Translations under genes and position numbers: made by a program | In this document: positions 8,337 through 17,108 of the stretch, piece after piece | Layout: every line of letters starts with the position of its first letter | Numbering within the stretch: position 1 is the stretch's first letter | Origin: Nitrosococcus halophilus Nc 4 | GTDB lineage: Bacteria > Pseudomonadota > Gammaproteobacteria > Nitrosococcales > Nitrosococcaceae | NCBI RefSeq assembly: GCF_000024725.1 | Contig: NC_013960.1 | Span: 1,200,261 to 1,264,260 of the forward strand | Reading direction: 5' to 3' | Length of the DNA: 64,000 bases | Notes under the pieces: model-generated | Told to the model about the DNA's origin: nothing | What the model saw: only the letters and a program-made list of their open reading frames with translations | Database searches by the model: none

Positions 8337-9452
8337 TTATTCAATAAGTATAGTGGGTTCTCCTGGGGGTCCATAGAGGATTTCTTCCGCCATGTGATCG
8401 GCAATCTCATTGGTGGCTTGGTGGCTATCGCCCGCCCGTTGGAAGATCTCCATGAGGGTGGGGTAAATATTTTCTATCTTGGCTTTGAGTTCCGTTTCTT
8501 CTTCTATCACAGCACGGATGGCGCCGCCGGCATTAATCACATAGTCTGGAGCGTAAAGAATTCCTTGTTCCTGGAGGATTTTCCCATGTCGGGATTGAAG
8601 CAATTGATTATTGGCTGCACCGGCAATGATGGAGGCTTGCAGCCGTGGCAGGGTGTGATCATTGATCACCCCTCCTAAAGCGCAAGGGGCGAATACTTGG
8701 CAAGGTAAATCATAAATCGCTTCCGGGGGCACTATCCGGGCATTAAATTCATCCCCACAGCGCTGAACCGTTTTTTCATTGATATCGCACACACTCAGGC
8801 GTGCGCCTAGCGCATGGAGTTCCTTAGCTAAATAATAGCCCACGTGGCCGGCGCCTTGGATGGCCACTTGGAGACCTTCCAAATCAGAACGCTTGAGTTT
8901 ATGGGTCACCGCGGCTTGAATGCCGAGGCGAACGCCGAGTGCCGTATGGGGCGAGGGATCACCGCTGCCTCCCCGGTGCCTTGAAGTACACAGGACATGG
9001 AGGGTACGCCGGGCCGCATAATCCATATCCGCTACTGCCGTGCCGCTGTCGACGGCGGTGATGTAACGTCCCCCTAGGTTTTCCACGAATTGGCCAAAGG
9101 CTTCGAAGTAGGCCTCCCGGTCCTGGATTTCCGGTGGCCGGATAAGTACCGCTTTCCCTCCTCCATAGGGCAGACGCGCCAGGGCATTTTTGTAGCTCAT
9201 TCCTTGGGCGAGCCGCATGGCATCTTGAATAGCGTCGTGGGTGGAGGCATAGGGAACACAGCGGCAGCCGCCAAATGCCGGTCCCAAGCGGGTATTGTGA
9301 ATGGCGACTATTGCTTGGAGTTGCGTAGCCGGGTCGAGGTGGAAATGGACATCACCAAACCTGAGCATTTGCGCATATTGAAAAAGATCGAATTTATCCT
9401 CAGGAATTGGATGAGCGGAGGGAGAAGTTTGTAAAACGTGGGGTGTGGCCAT
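8337..9452 (-). CDS. Leucine/valine-type amino acid dehydrogenase
   Basis: The enzyme oxidatively deaminates a branched-chain amino acid to the 2-oxoacid with NAD+. The 371-residue protein has the Glu/Leu/Phe/Val dehydrogenase fold: the substrate lysine in L-P-Y-G-G-G-K-A-V near residue 98, catalytic Lys in M-S-Y-K-N-A, an S-G-T-A-V-A-D-M-D segment, and the NAD-binding motif Q-G-A-G-H-V-G near residue 200. The short length (leucine dehydrogenases are about 365) and N-A-G-G-A-I near residue 330 separate it from glutamate dehydrogenase. It lies 81 bp upstream of E1alpha on the same strand, suggesting a single branched-chain catabolic unit. Confidence 0.85.
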   Translation of the reverse strand: MATPHVLQTSPSAHPIPEDKFDLFQYAQMLRFGDVHFHLDPATQLQAIVAIHNTRLGPAFGGCRCVPYASTHDAIQDAMRLAQGMSYKNALARLPYGGGKAVLIRPPEIQDREAYFEAFGQFVENLGGRYITAVDSGTAVADMDYAARRTLHVLCTSRHRGGSGDPSPHTALGVRLGIQAAVTHKLKRSDLEGLQVAIQGAGHVGYYLAKELHALGARLSVCDINEKTVQRCGDEFNARIVPPEAIYDLPCQVFAPCALGGVINDHTLPRLQASIIAGAANNQLLQSRHGKILQEQGILYAPDYVINAGGAIRAVIEEETELKAKIENIYPTLMEIFQRAGDSHQATNEIADHMAEEILYGPPGEPTILIE

Positions 9453-9637
9453 AGGGAAATACTATTGCTTGCCTGCTTTGTCTTTACAGCGTGACAAATT
9501 GAACATTTGCTAGTCTAAAAATAAAAGTTGCACAGTCTTCATCTGTCAATTTGGGGAATCCTTACCCATGTGGACATCCTGAGTAATTGAAAGTTTCTCC
9601 ACTAAATTTATGTTCTTTATTAATTAAAGTGATCGTC
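9453..9637. promoter_or_regulatory. Divergent promoter region between leucine dehydrogenase and kynA
   Basis: This 185-bp A/T-rich stretch separates two divergent catabolic operons. A weak sigma70-like candidate for kynA is TTGAAC (9499-9504), 17 nt, TAAAAG (9522-9527), each box matching 4 of 6 consensus bases. No operator palindrome could be assigned. The shared position makes it the natural place for common control of branched-chain and aromatic catabolism. Confidence 0.3.
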
Positions 9638-10501
9638 ATGTCAAACCAGAGACCAGAGACTAGCTTTGAAGGGGAAATCCAAACGGATTTCCAAGACAAA
9701 ATGACCTATGGAGATTATCTCTGTCTAGATCAGGTACTGAGTGCTCAAAATCCTCGCAGCGATCCCCCTCACCACGATGAGTTGTTATTTATTATTCAGC
9801 ACCAAACCACAGAACTGTGGATGAAGTTAATTTTGCATGAATTGCAGGCGGCCATTGCCTATATGAAAGCGGATACCTTGGAGCCTTGTTTTAAAATTTT
9901 TGCCCGTATCAAATTAATTCAGGTTCAGTTGTTTTCCCAGTGGGGGGTATTGGCCACCTTGACCCCTAGTGAATATGCCCAATTCCGCCATGTGTTGGGG
10001 CAGGCTTCGGGAATCCAGTCCATGCAATATCGGGCCATTGAATTTACGCTAGGGAATAAACGGCGAGCGATGCTGGAAATTTTTAAGGATGATCCTGAAA
10101 GTTATGCCAAATTGCAGGCGATTCTGGAACGGCCCAGCATTTATGATGAATTTCTGCGCCACTTGTATCGGCAAGGTTATGCCGTGCCCCAGGAATCCAT
10201 AAGGCGGGACTGGTCTTTGCCCTACCAACGTAATCCTAAACTCATCCCCGTGTTCAAGGCGATTTATGAGAACCCCCGGCAGCATTGGGACCCCTATGCC
10301 ATGTGTGAGAAATTCGTGGATATGGAAGAGCAGTTCCAACTGTGGCGTTTCCGTCATATGAAAACGGTGGAACGGATCATCGGCTATAAAGTAGGGACGG
10401 GGGGATCAGCAGGCGTGGCCTATCTCAAAAAGGCCCTGGATTTTACTTTTTTCCCGGAATTGTTGGATGTGCGCACGGAGATTGGTAGTGTCGGAGATTG
10501 A
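9638..10501 (+). CDS. kynA: Tryptophan 2,3-dioxygenase
   Basis: This haem enzyme opens the indole ring of tryptophan to give N-formylkynurenine, the first step of the kynurenine route. The 287-residue protein has the substrate/haem pocket motif [11 protein letters not shown] near residue 45, the M-Q-Y-R-A-I-E-F segment, and the C-terminal [11 protein letters not shown]. The haem-ligating His is expected in W-R-F-R-H-M. ATG 9638 is chosen over an upstream in-frame start because homologues begin shortly before the Y-G-D-Y-L motif. kynU follows with a 14-nt overlap. A kynurenine formamidase gene (kynB) is not in the window. Confidence 0.95.
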   Translation: MSNQRPETSFEGEIQTDFQDKMTYGDYLCLDQVLSAQNPRSDPPHHDELLFIIQHQTTELWMKLILHELQAAIAYMKADTLEPCFKIFARIKLIQVQLFSQWGVLATLTPSEYAQFRHVLGQASGIQSMQYRAIEFTLGNKRRAMLEIFKDDPESYAKLQAILERPSIYDEFLRHLYRQGYAVPQESIRRDWSLPYQRNPKLIPVFKAIYENPRQHWDPYAMCEKFVDMEEQFQLWRFRHMKTVERIIGYKVGTGGSAGVAYLKKALDFTFFPELLDVRTEIGSVGD

Positions 10502-11696
10502 ACAGGCGGTCCGGGCCTTGGGGGTGGGACCACTGACTGAGGCGGGGTTAATTTCCCACATTCATCCACTTTTTTCCCGGGTTCTGCGCCATTCAGCAGG
10601 TGAAATTTATCTTGCCAATCACTCTTTAGGCCGGCCCTTGGACCGCACTGCCCAAGATGTGGCCACCGGCCTGGATTGTTGGTATCAGCGCATGGATGAG
10701 GCCTGGGAAGACTGGCAAGGAGCGATCCACGGCTTTCGGGAGCAAATGGCCCAGTTACTCCAGGCTCCCCGTGCAGACTGTGTCGTGCCTAAAGCCAGTG
10801 CCGGTCAGGCGCTACGGGCGGTACTCAATTGCTATGACCAAAAAATCCAGGTGGTCACCACGCGAGGCGAGTTCAATTCTATTGATTTTATTTTGAAGGT
10901 TTATGCCCAGCGGGATCGAATTGCCTTGACCTTTGTGGAGCCCGATCAGGAGGGGCATTACCATCTGGAGGATGTTCTGACGGCCATGGGGGAGCATACC
11001 GATCTGGTGGTGATCTCCATGGTCATGTTTGTCACCGGCCAGAGACTGGCTGATTTAAAGCAGTTCACGAGGGCTGCTCAGGATCGGGGTGCTCGCGTAT
11101 TGGTTGACCTCTACCATGCTGTCGGGGTGTTCCCGGTAGAGGTGGAAGCACTGGGAGCTGATTTTGTCATCGGGGGTTGCTACAAATACTTACGCGGCGG
11201 TCCAGGCGCATGTTGGCTGTATTTACATCCCCGCCACTTAGACGGTTCCCTGGTTTCTTTGGATACGGGTTGGTTTGCCCAGGAGGCCCCCTTTGCCTTC
11301 CAGCGACCCTCACCTCCCCGCTTTGCTCGGGGGGGAGATGCTTTTCTTGAATCCACGACTGCCATATTGCCCTTTTACCAGGCCAGAGCTGGACTGGATT
11401 TGACCTTAGCCCTCGGCGTGGAGCGGCTGCGGACTTATTCTTTAGGACAATTATCTCGCTTAAGGGAAAGATTAGCCGGCCGCGCTATCAAAGTCTTTGG
11501 CTCCCTTACAGACTGTGGCGCCTTTGTGGCGATTCCCCATCCCGAGGCGGCGAAGCTGTCCCAAAGGTTGGCGGCCCAGGGTGTTCGGACCGATGCCCGG
11601 GAGGGCTATTTGCGCTTAGGGCCGGATATTCTCAATACCGAGGAAGAAATCGATACTGCCGTGGACCGATTAGTCACGGTGTGGGAGGGATGCTGA
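10488..11696 (+). CDS. kynU: Kynureninase (PLP class V aminotransferase fold)
   Basis: Kynureninase hydrolyses kynurenine to anthranilate and alanine. The 402-residue protein has the PLP-binding lysine in [12 protein letters not shown], the D-L-Y-H-A-V-G cofactor Asp segment, and the S-x-S/T phosphate-binding region (K-A-S-A-G-Q-A-L). The conserved A-N-H-S-L-G-R-P near the N-terminus is a kynureninase signature. GTG 10488 is chosen as start because GGAG lies 7 nt before it; the gene then overlaps kynA by 14 nt. Position directly behind kynA removes most doubt about function. The anthranilate produced has no degradation genes nearby, so its fate, possibly tryptophan synthesis, is open. Confidence 0.9.
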   Translation: MSEIEQAVRALGVGPLTEAGLISHIHPLFSRVLRHSAGEIYLANHSLGRPLDRTAQDVATGLDCWYQRMDEAWEDWQGAIHGFREQMAQLLQAPRADCVVPKASAGQALRAVLNCYDQKIQVVTTRGEFNSIDFILKVYAQRDRIALTFVEPDQEGHYHLEDVLTAMGEHTDLVVISMVMFVTGQRLADLKQFTRAAQDRGARVLVDLYHAVGVFPVEVEALGADFVIGGCYKYLRGGPGACWLYLHPRHLDGSLVSLDTGWFAQEAPFAFQRPSPPRFARGGDAFLESTTAILPFYQARAGLDLTLALGVERLRTYSLGQLSRLRERLAGRAIKVFGSLTDCGAFVAIPHPEAAKLSQRLAAQGVRTDAREGYLRLGPDILNTEEEIDTAVDRLVTVWEGC

Positions 11697-11828
11697 GTTT
11701 TTGATTTTAGGCAATCTCTTTTCTCTCTTGCCATCTGTTTCCTTGCTTTTGGAACTCTTTCCTAGCTCCCCATGGTCTATAAAAAATAGAAGTCTTTAAG
11801 CCTATTCACTGAATTATAGGTAATTGCC

Positions 11829-12884
11829 ATGCTTACATTACCTGAGAATCCCATGGGTACCGATGGCTTTGAATTTATTGAATTCACCGCCCCGGATACC
11901 GGTGTTTTGGCCCGCTTGTTTGAGCGGATGGGTTTTGTGGCGGTGGCCAGACATCGTCACAAAGACGTGACTGTCTACCGGCAGGGCGACATCAATTTTA
12001 TCATCAACCATGAGCCCCACAGTTTTGCCCAGGCGTTTGCCCGGGTCCATGGGCCATCGGTTTGCGCCTTTGCCATCCGGGTTCGGGATGCTGCCGCTGC
12101 TTTTGAACGGGCGGTGAAGCTAGGGGCTGAGCCGTTTCATGTTCCGGTTGGGCCCATGGAGCTGAATATCCCGGCGATTTTGGGAATCGGACGGAGTTTG
12201 ATTTATTTCGTTGATCGCTACGGTGAACAATCCATTTATGACGTGGATTTTATGCCTATTCCCGGCGTGTCCAGGAATCCCCAGGGGGTAGGATTAACCC
12301 ACATCGATCATTTGACTCATAACGTTCCTGAAGGCCGGATGGATCACTGGGCTCACTTTTATGAGCGTTTATTCAACTTTCAAGAAATTCGCTATTTTGA
12401 TATCCATGGCAAGGCCACGGGGCTCAAGTCCCGGGCCATGACCAGCCCCTGCGGTAAGATTCGTATTCCCATCAATGAGCCTTCAGATAAAAAATCCCAG
12501 ATTCAAGAGTACCTAGAAGCCTATCATGGAGAGGGAATCCAGCATATTGCCTTGGCCACCGAGGATATTTACCAGACGGTAGAGACTCTCCATCACCAGG
12601 GAGTTGAGTTTATGGGGGTGCCGGATACTTATTATGATGCTGTAGAAGCGCGAATACCTCAGCATGGTGAAGATCTGGCCCGCTTGCACCAGGATCGGAT
12701 TTTGATTGACGGGGCGCCGCAGCAAGGGCAGGGCTTATTGCTGCAACTGTTTACCCAAACCATGATTGGCCCCATCTTTTTCGAGATCATTCAGCGTAAG
12801 GGTAATCAGGGCTTTGGGGAAGGCAATTTTCAAGCCTTGTTTGAGGCGATTGAGCAGGATCAAATAAAGCGGGGGGCGATTTGA
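11829..12884 (+). CDS. hppD: 4-hydroxyphenylpyruvate dioxygenase
   Basis: This non-haem Fe(II) enzyme converts 4-hydroxyphenylpyruvate to homogentisate in tyrosine breakdown. The 351-residue protein has two vicinal-oxygen-chelate domains (about 12-135 and 155-310). The three iron ligands are visible: His in L-T-H-I-D-H-L, His in G-I-Q-H-I-A-L-A-T, and Glu in G-P-I-F-F-E-I-I-Q-R. The length matches bacterial HPPD (about 350). It begins 132 bp after kynU and is followed 2 bp later by hmgA. No aromatic aminotransferase or phenylalanine hydroxylase gene accompanies it. Confidence 0.95.
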   Translation: MLTLPENPMGTDGFEFIEFTAPDTGVLARLFERMGFVAVARHRHKDVTVYRQGDINFIINHEPHSFAQAFARVHGPSVCAFAIRVRDAAAAFERAVKLGAEPFHVPVGPMELNIPAILGIGRSLIYFVDRYGEQSIYDVDFMPIPGVSRNPQGVGLTHIDHLTHNVPEGRMDHWAHFYERLFNFQEIRYFDIHGKATGLKSRAMTSPCGKIRIPINEPSDKKSQIQEYLEAYHGEGIQHIALATEDIYQTVETLHHQGVEFMGVPDTYYDAVEARIPQHGEDLARLHQDRILIDGAPQQGQGLLLQLFTQTMIGPIFFEIIQRKGNQGFGEGNFQALFEAIEQDQIKRGAI

Positions 12885-12885
12885 A

Positions 12886-14004
12886 ATGAGTCACTGGATT
12901 ACATTACCGAAAATAGAAGGGGTCGCCTCAAAGCAGGCCCATGCGGATCTTCCGCCTGAAAGCTACGAGCGGGAGCTGGGTAAGGAAGGGTTTTATGGCC
13001 CTTCCACCCAAATGTATCATCGTCATCCGCCAACGGGTTGGAGCGATGTGCAGGGTCCCTTGCGGCCACGAGCCTTTGATACCACCCGGCTTGAAGCCAA
13101 TCAAACTTCCCCCTGGAATGCTTTCCGACTACTCAGTAACCCCCACTTACAGTTTCGCCTCTGGAAGACGGATAGCTCTATGGACCATTTGGTGCGCAAT
13201 GCTGATGGTGACGAATTGTTATTTATCCACCAGGGGGGCGGGGATTTATATTGCGACTATGGCCATTTAGCGTTTCGTGAAGGGGATTATATCCTCTTAC
13301 CCCGGGGAACCCTTTGGCGGGTAGAAACCGAGAACCCTCTTTGTCTGCTGTTGCTGGAGGCTACCGCAGACAGCTATCAGCTCCCGGACAAAGGGATTGT
13401 GGGTAGCCATGCCGTTTTTGATCCCGCAGTGTTGGATACCCCGGAGATTGATGAGAGCTTTTTGGCCCAACAGACTGAAAGTGAATGGCGGGTCGTGGTC
13501 AAGCGCCGGGGCGCTTTGAGCACCATTATTTATCCATTCAATCCTCTGGATGCGGTGGGCTGGCATGGGACCTTGCTCCCGGTGCGCCTCAATTGGCGGG
13601 ACATCCGGCCTGTTATGAGCCATCGCTATCATATCCCGCCCTCAGCCCATACGACTTTTGCCGCCAGTCGGTTTGTGGTCTGTACTTTTTGTCCTCGTCC
13701 TATCGAAAGTGATCCCGGGGCCTTAAAGGTTCCTTTTTTCCATAATAACGACGACTATGATGAGGTCCTTTTCTATCACCAGGGGGAGTTTTTCTCCCGG
13801 GACAATATTCACCCCGGCATGATGACCTTACACCCTAGCGGCATTACCCACGGACCTCACCCCAAGGCTTTTGAAGCAGGAAAGAAGGCCCTCCGTAAAG
13901 AAACCAATGAAGTGGCGGTAATGGTCGATGCCCGGGATGCCTTAGAAGTGGCGGAATTTCCTCCTGGGGTGGAGTGGACCGGTTATGTGGATTCTTGGAA
14001 GTAA
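12886..14004 (+). CDS. hmgA: Homogentisate 1,2-dioxygenase, short form
   Basis: The enzyme opens the homogentisate ring to maleylacetoacetate. The 372-residue protein is a cupin-fold protein of the short HgmA-like group; classical enzymes run to about 430-440 residues. The C-terminal half carries the metal-site region with H-N-N-D-D-Y-D-E-V near residue 287, and G-I-T-H-G-P-H-P near residue 320, where Fe ligands (His, Glu, His) are expected. An N-terminal cupin segment shows D-E-L-L-F-I-H-Q-G-G-G. Position between hppD and the fumarylacetoacetase gene supports the call. Only 2 bp separate it from hppD. Confidence 0.87.
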   Translation: MSHWITLPKIEGVASKQAHADLPPESYERELGKEGFYGPSTQMYHRHPPTGWSDVQGPLRPRAFDTTRLEANQTSPWNAFRLLSNPHLQFRLWKTDSSMDHLVRNADGDELLFIHQGGGDLYCDYGHLAFREGDYILLPRGTLWRVETENPLCLLLLEATADSYQLPDKGIVGSHAVFDPAVLDTPEIDESFLAQQTESEWRVVVKRRGALSTIIYPFNPLDAVGWHGTLLPVRLNWRDIRPVMSHRYHIPPSAHTTFAASRFVVCTFCPRPIESDPGALKVPFFHNNDDYDEVLFYHQGEFFSRDNIHPGMMTLHPSGITHGPHPKAFEAGKKALRKETNEVAVMVDARDALEVAEFPPGVEWTGYVDSWK

Positions 14005-14057
14005 ACAGACCCTAGTTTAAGTTGGAAGCTTTAGGGTATCGATAAACGGAGATTTTT

Positions 14058-15035
14058 ATGAAACTCGCCACTTTGGATAGTGGGAGCCGGGATGGGACCT
14101 TGATGGTGGTGGACCGGGATCTTCAATGGGCGGTACCGGTACCCCAGATTGCCAACACCCTCCAAGAGGCCCTGGATGAATGGGCAAGCATGGCTCCCAA
14201 GCTTGAGAACATTTATCAGTCTCTCAACGGAGGCGAAATAGAGGGCGTTGCCCTGGAAGTGGAACAATTGGCTGCCCCTTTACGCCGGGCCTACCAATGG
14301 TTGGATGGGAGCGCCTATTTAAGCCATGTGGAGCGGGTGCGCAAGGCCCGGGGGGCGGAGATGCCGCCTAGCCTCTGGACCGATCCCCTCATGTATCAGG
14401 GCGGGTCGGACCACTTTCTGGGGCCCCAGGAGCCGATTTGCGTGGCCGACGACGCTTTTGGGGTGGATTTTGAAGCCGAAGTGGTGGTGATTACGGACGA
14501 TGTGCCTTTGGGGGTCACGCCTGCCCAAGCCCGGTCTCATATCAAGTTACTCACGCTGGTCAACGATATCTCCTTGCGCAATTTAATACCCTCGGAGCTG
14601 GCCAAAGGTTTTGGTTTTGTTCAGGGCAAGCCTGCCAGCGCCTTGGCCCCGGTGGTGGTGACCCCGGATGAGCTGGGACCCGCCTGGGATGGGGCTAAGG
14701 TCCATCTTCCCTTGCGGACTTATTGGAATGGGAAGCTGTTCGGGGAACCGGATGCGGGCGAGGATATGCAATTTGATTTTCCTCAACTCATCAGCCATGG
14801 GGCCAAAACCCGCTCCTTGATTGCAGGGACTCTCATCGGTTCGGGGACGGTGTCCAATGTTGACTGGCACCGGGGCTATTCCTGCATTGTGGAGCGCCGG
14901 GTAATGGAAATCATCGAGGAAGGAGCGGCGGTGACCCCCTTCATGAGCTATGGGGATCGGGTGCGTATCGAGATGCAGGACAGCCAAGGACGATCTATTT
15001 TTGGGGCGATTGAACAGGAAATGCGCCGGTGTTGA
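14058..15035 (+). CDS. Fumarylacetoacetate hydrolase family protein
   Basis: The enzyme probably hydrolyses fumarylacetoacetate to fumarate and acetoacetate, the last step of tyrosine breakdown. The 325-residue single-domain FAH protein has the metal-binding F-E-A-E-V-V-V-I-T-D-D-V segment near residues 138-150, N-D-I-S-L-R-N near 175, K-P-A-S-A-L-A-P-V near 197, and the S-G-T-V-S-N glycine-rich loop near 275. It is shorter than mammalian FAH (about 420), as in many proteobacterial homogentisate clusters. The maiA gene overlaps its end by 7 nt. Other FAH-family members act on related acyl pyruvates, but the context favours fumarylacetoacetate. Confidence 0.87.
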   Translation: MKLATLDSGSRDGTLMVVDRDLQWAVPVPQIANTLQEALDEWASMAPKLENIYQSLNGGEIEGVALEVEQLAAPLRRAYQWLDGSAYLSHVERVRKARGAEMPPSLWTDPLMYQGGSDHFLGPQEPICVADDAFGVDFEAEVVVITDDVPLGVTPAQARSHIKLLTLVNDISLRNLIPSELAKGFGFVQGKPASALAPVVVTPDELGPAWDGAKVHLPLRTYWNGKLFGEPDAGEDMQFDFPQLISHGAKTRSLIAGTLIGSGTVSNVDWHRGYSCIVERRVMEIIEEGAAVTPFMSYGDRVRIEMQDSQGRSIFGAIEQEMRRC

Positions 15036-15661
15036 CCCTCTATACTTATTTTCGTAGCTCGGCAGCCTATCGGGTACGCATTGCCCTTAATCTCAAGGGG
15101 ATTGAATACCATTCCCAGTTCGTCCATCTTCTCCGCCATGGAGGAGAACAACGACAGCCCGCTTATCTGAAGCTTAACCCTCAAGGATTAGTGCCCGCCT
15201 TGGTGGAGGGGGAGACGGTGATGACCCAGTCCCTGGCTATCATCGAGTACTTAGATGAGCTTTACCCCCACCCCCCTGTGTTGCCGGCTGATCTTAAAGG
15301 GCGGGCTTATGTCCGTTCTCTTGCCCAGTTGGTCGCTTGTGACATTCATCCCCTCAATAACCTGCGGGTGCGGCAATATCTCATTGATCAGTGGGGGCAT
15401 AGTGAGGCGCAGTGGCAGGAGTGGTACCAGCAATGGATCCAAGAGGGATTTAGCGCCTTGGAGACCCATTTGGCGACCCATCCGGCCACGGGCCTGTGCT
15501 GCTATGGCCATAGTCCGACGATGGCGGATATTTGCCTTGTCCCCCAGGTTTATAACGCCCGCCGTTTTGATTGCGATCTCAGTCCCTATCCCCGTCTCAA
15601 TGACATTTATCGACACTGTACCGCCCTTGAGCATTTCCGGCAGGCATCACCGGAGTATTAA
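15029..15661 (+). CDS. maiA: Maleylacetoacetate isomerase (zeta-class GST)
   Basis: The enzyme uses glutathione to isomerise maleylacetoacetate to fumarylacetoacetate. The 210-residue protein has an N-terminal thioredoxin-like domain (1-82) with Y-F-R-S-S-A-A-Y-R-V-R-I-A-L, the zeta-class version of the S-S-C/A-x-x-R-V-R-I-A-L signature, and Q-S-L-A-I-I-E-Y-L for glutathione binding. The C-terminal helical domain keeps D-I-H-P-L-N-N-L-R, also typical of the class. The start is GTG 15029, overlapping the FAH gene. It is the last gene of the tyrosine block, ahead of a MITE-like element. Confidence 0.93.
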   Translation: MLTLYTYFRSSAAYRVRIALNLKGIEYHSQFVHLLRHGGEQRQPAYLKLNPQGLVPALVEGETVMTQSLAIIEYLDELYPHPPVLPADLKGRAYVRSLAQLVACDIHPLNNLRVRQYLIDQWGHSEAQWQEWYQQWIQEGFSALETHLATHPATGLCCYGHSPTMADICLVPQVYNARRFDCDLSPYPRLNDIYRHCTALEHFRQASPEY

Positions 15662-15683
15662 TGGGACGCTACCTAAGTATAGT

Positions 15684-15935
15684 GGTTCCCATTTAGATGG
15701 AACTTCATTGGGCTTGGGGTTAGCGTGACCAGACCGTCGGCGGCAGGGGTGAGCCGGGACCGTGGGTCCGGTGGACCCACGCAGACCGGTGAACGCCCGT
15801 CCCAGGAAGGGGCGGGCTGGACTTGCCCGCCAGGGCAGGAAAGCCTGGCGTGGTAAGCCGACGTCGAGCTTCCAGGGACGGGTTTACAGTGTGTCTGGTC
15901 ACGCCTGCCCCAAGCGCCTTAGGTCTCATTTAAAC
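15684..15935. mobile_element. MITE-like palindromic element, long copy
   Basis: This 250-bp non-coding element has imperfect terminal inverted repeats of about 44 bp. The left end runs from CCCATTTAGATGGAAC to GCGTGACCAGAC (15688-15733) and the right end from GTCTGGTCACGC to CTCATTTAAAC (15892-15935). Internal hairpins include GTGGGTCC-GGT-GGACCCAC (15762-15780) and CGCCAGG/CCTGGCG. A shorter copy lies inverted at 46735-46867, directly after metE, and lacks the 52 bp at 15736-15787. No transposase is encoded. Both copies sit just behind a stop codon. Confidence 0.7.
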
Positions 15936-16107
15936 AAGAAATGCTATATTTTAAATTTCGGTGGAATTTTGCTGGGGTGGTCAGGTCTAATAATTTTAAG
16001 GATAGTTTGTTGGGCACAGAGTTTAATCCTGTATTGGTAAAGGTCCCCAAGAGAGGATGGCTGTGCTTTGCCTCCGCCGGCTAGGCAATTTTTAGGAGGT
16101 GAAATGT

Positions 16108-17043
16108 ATGAATACATCTGCACATCAATTGCATGATTTCGCTGCAAAACACCATCTCATTGGGTTGACAGCGCCTTCCCTACAGGCCCTGATGGAAGGA
16201 AAATCGGGTTATTCTACTTCCAAGGCGAGACGGTTTTTGTCTTTTCAAGACCGGATCAACAAAGAGCTGTTGAGCCATCGGATTATTCTCCACAACCGCT
16301 ATACGGAATGGTTCAAGCAGGGCGAGCAGAATCTGGAACAGGTGAAAGCCTTCATTGTGCAATTCTCCGTATTTTCAAACCGATTTTTAATCGCCCAATT
16401 GCTGAAAACCATCAATGCCGATTCCTTGGAGAGTATGCGGGCATCGAAAGAAATTCTTGCCAATGAGATTGGCGTAGTGTTCAATCCTGGTAAACGGAAG
16501 ACCCAAAAAACTTTAGACCCTGGGCGTGAAACAGACCCTAACCTGGTTTCTACCGAAGGGAGTGTGGAAGGAGGCATTTTCCGGTTTCAGGCGGCTCATT
16601 TTGAGTGGTTATTACGGATTGCCTACAAGCTAGGGTTAGGTTTTAATGATGTGGGTAAGCGAAGCCATGGTACGCAAGCCACCTTATTTTTCTGCGATGA
16701 ACTGAACCGCCTCTATGGCAGCGAAGACTATAAGGTATCCCAGGCGGCCAGTTATGCCGTGGAGAATTGGGCGGCAGCAGGGTTTTGGGAAGAGCTTATC
16801 GAAGGGTTTTCTAAGTTTAATGAGCGTACTGGAATGGCCTTGCCATTGGCCTTTTTTACCTGGCATAGCCGGCTTGAGGCCCAGCATGCCCGCCATACTC
16901 AGGAAGAATTGGAAGAGATCTACTTTACCCAGGGCATCAAAGAAGATGAATTCATCCATTATGGCAATGAAATGCTAGAAGGAGTGGCGGCATTTTGGGA
17001 GGGTCTGGAGGAGCAGCGCAAGGAGCTAGCAGCCATCCATTGA
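16108..17043 (+). CDS. Putative haem-oxygenase-fold (TenA/PqqC-like) metalloenzyme
   Basis: The 311-residue, mostly helical protein has no specific name I can support. Its C-terminal 170 residues look like the haem-oxygenase-like fold shared by TenA, PqqC and the iron-containing redox enzymes. Candidate metal ligands are Glu in V-E-N-W-A-A-A-G-F-W, the H-S-R-L-E-A-Q-H-A-R-H cluster, and Asp/Glu and His in E-D-E-F-I-H-Y-G-N-E-M. The N-terminal 120 residues are a separate helical segment. ATG 16108 is preferred over the in-frame GTG at 16099 because AGGAGGT lies at the ideal distance. It is separated from maiA by the MITE-like element and followed 65 bp later by a thioesterase gene. Members of this fold do amine cleavage, desaturation or pABA formation, so the substrate is open. 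Confidence 0.5.
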   Translation: MNTSAHQLHDFAAKHHLIGLTAPSLQALMEGKSGYSTSKARRFLSFQDRINKELLSHRIILHNRYTEWFKQGEQNLEQVKAFIVQFSVFSNRFLIAQLLKTINADSLESMRASKEILANEIGVVFNPGKRKTQKTLDPGRETDPNLVSTEGSVEGGIFRFQAAHFEWLLRIAYKLGLGFNDVGKRSHGTQATLFFCDELNRLYGSEDYKVSQAASYAVENWAAAGFWEELIEGFSKFNERTGMALPLAFFTWHSRLEAQHARHTQEELEEIYFTQGIKEDEFIHYGNEMLEGVAAFWEGLEEQRKELAAIH

Positions 17044-17108
17044 AGTAAGCGCACTGGAATGGGTGATCATCACTTGTTGGCAAAGCCGATGGATTTTTAC
17101 ATTTTGGC

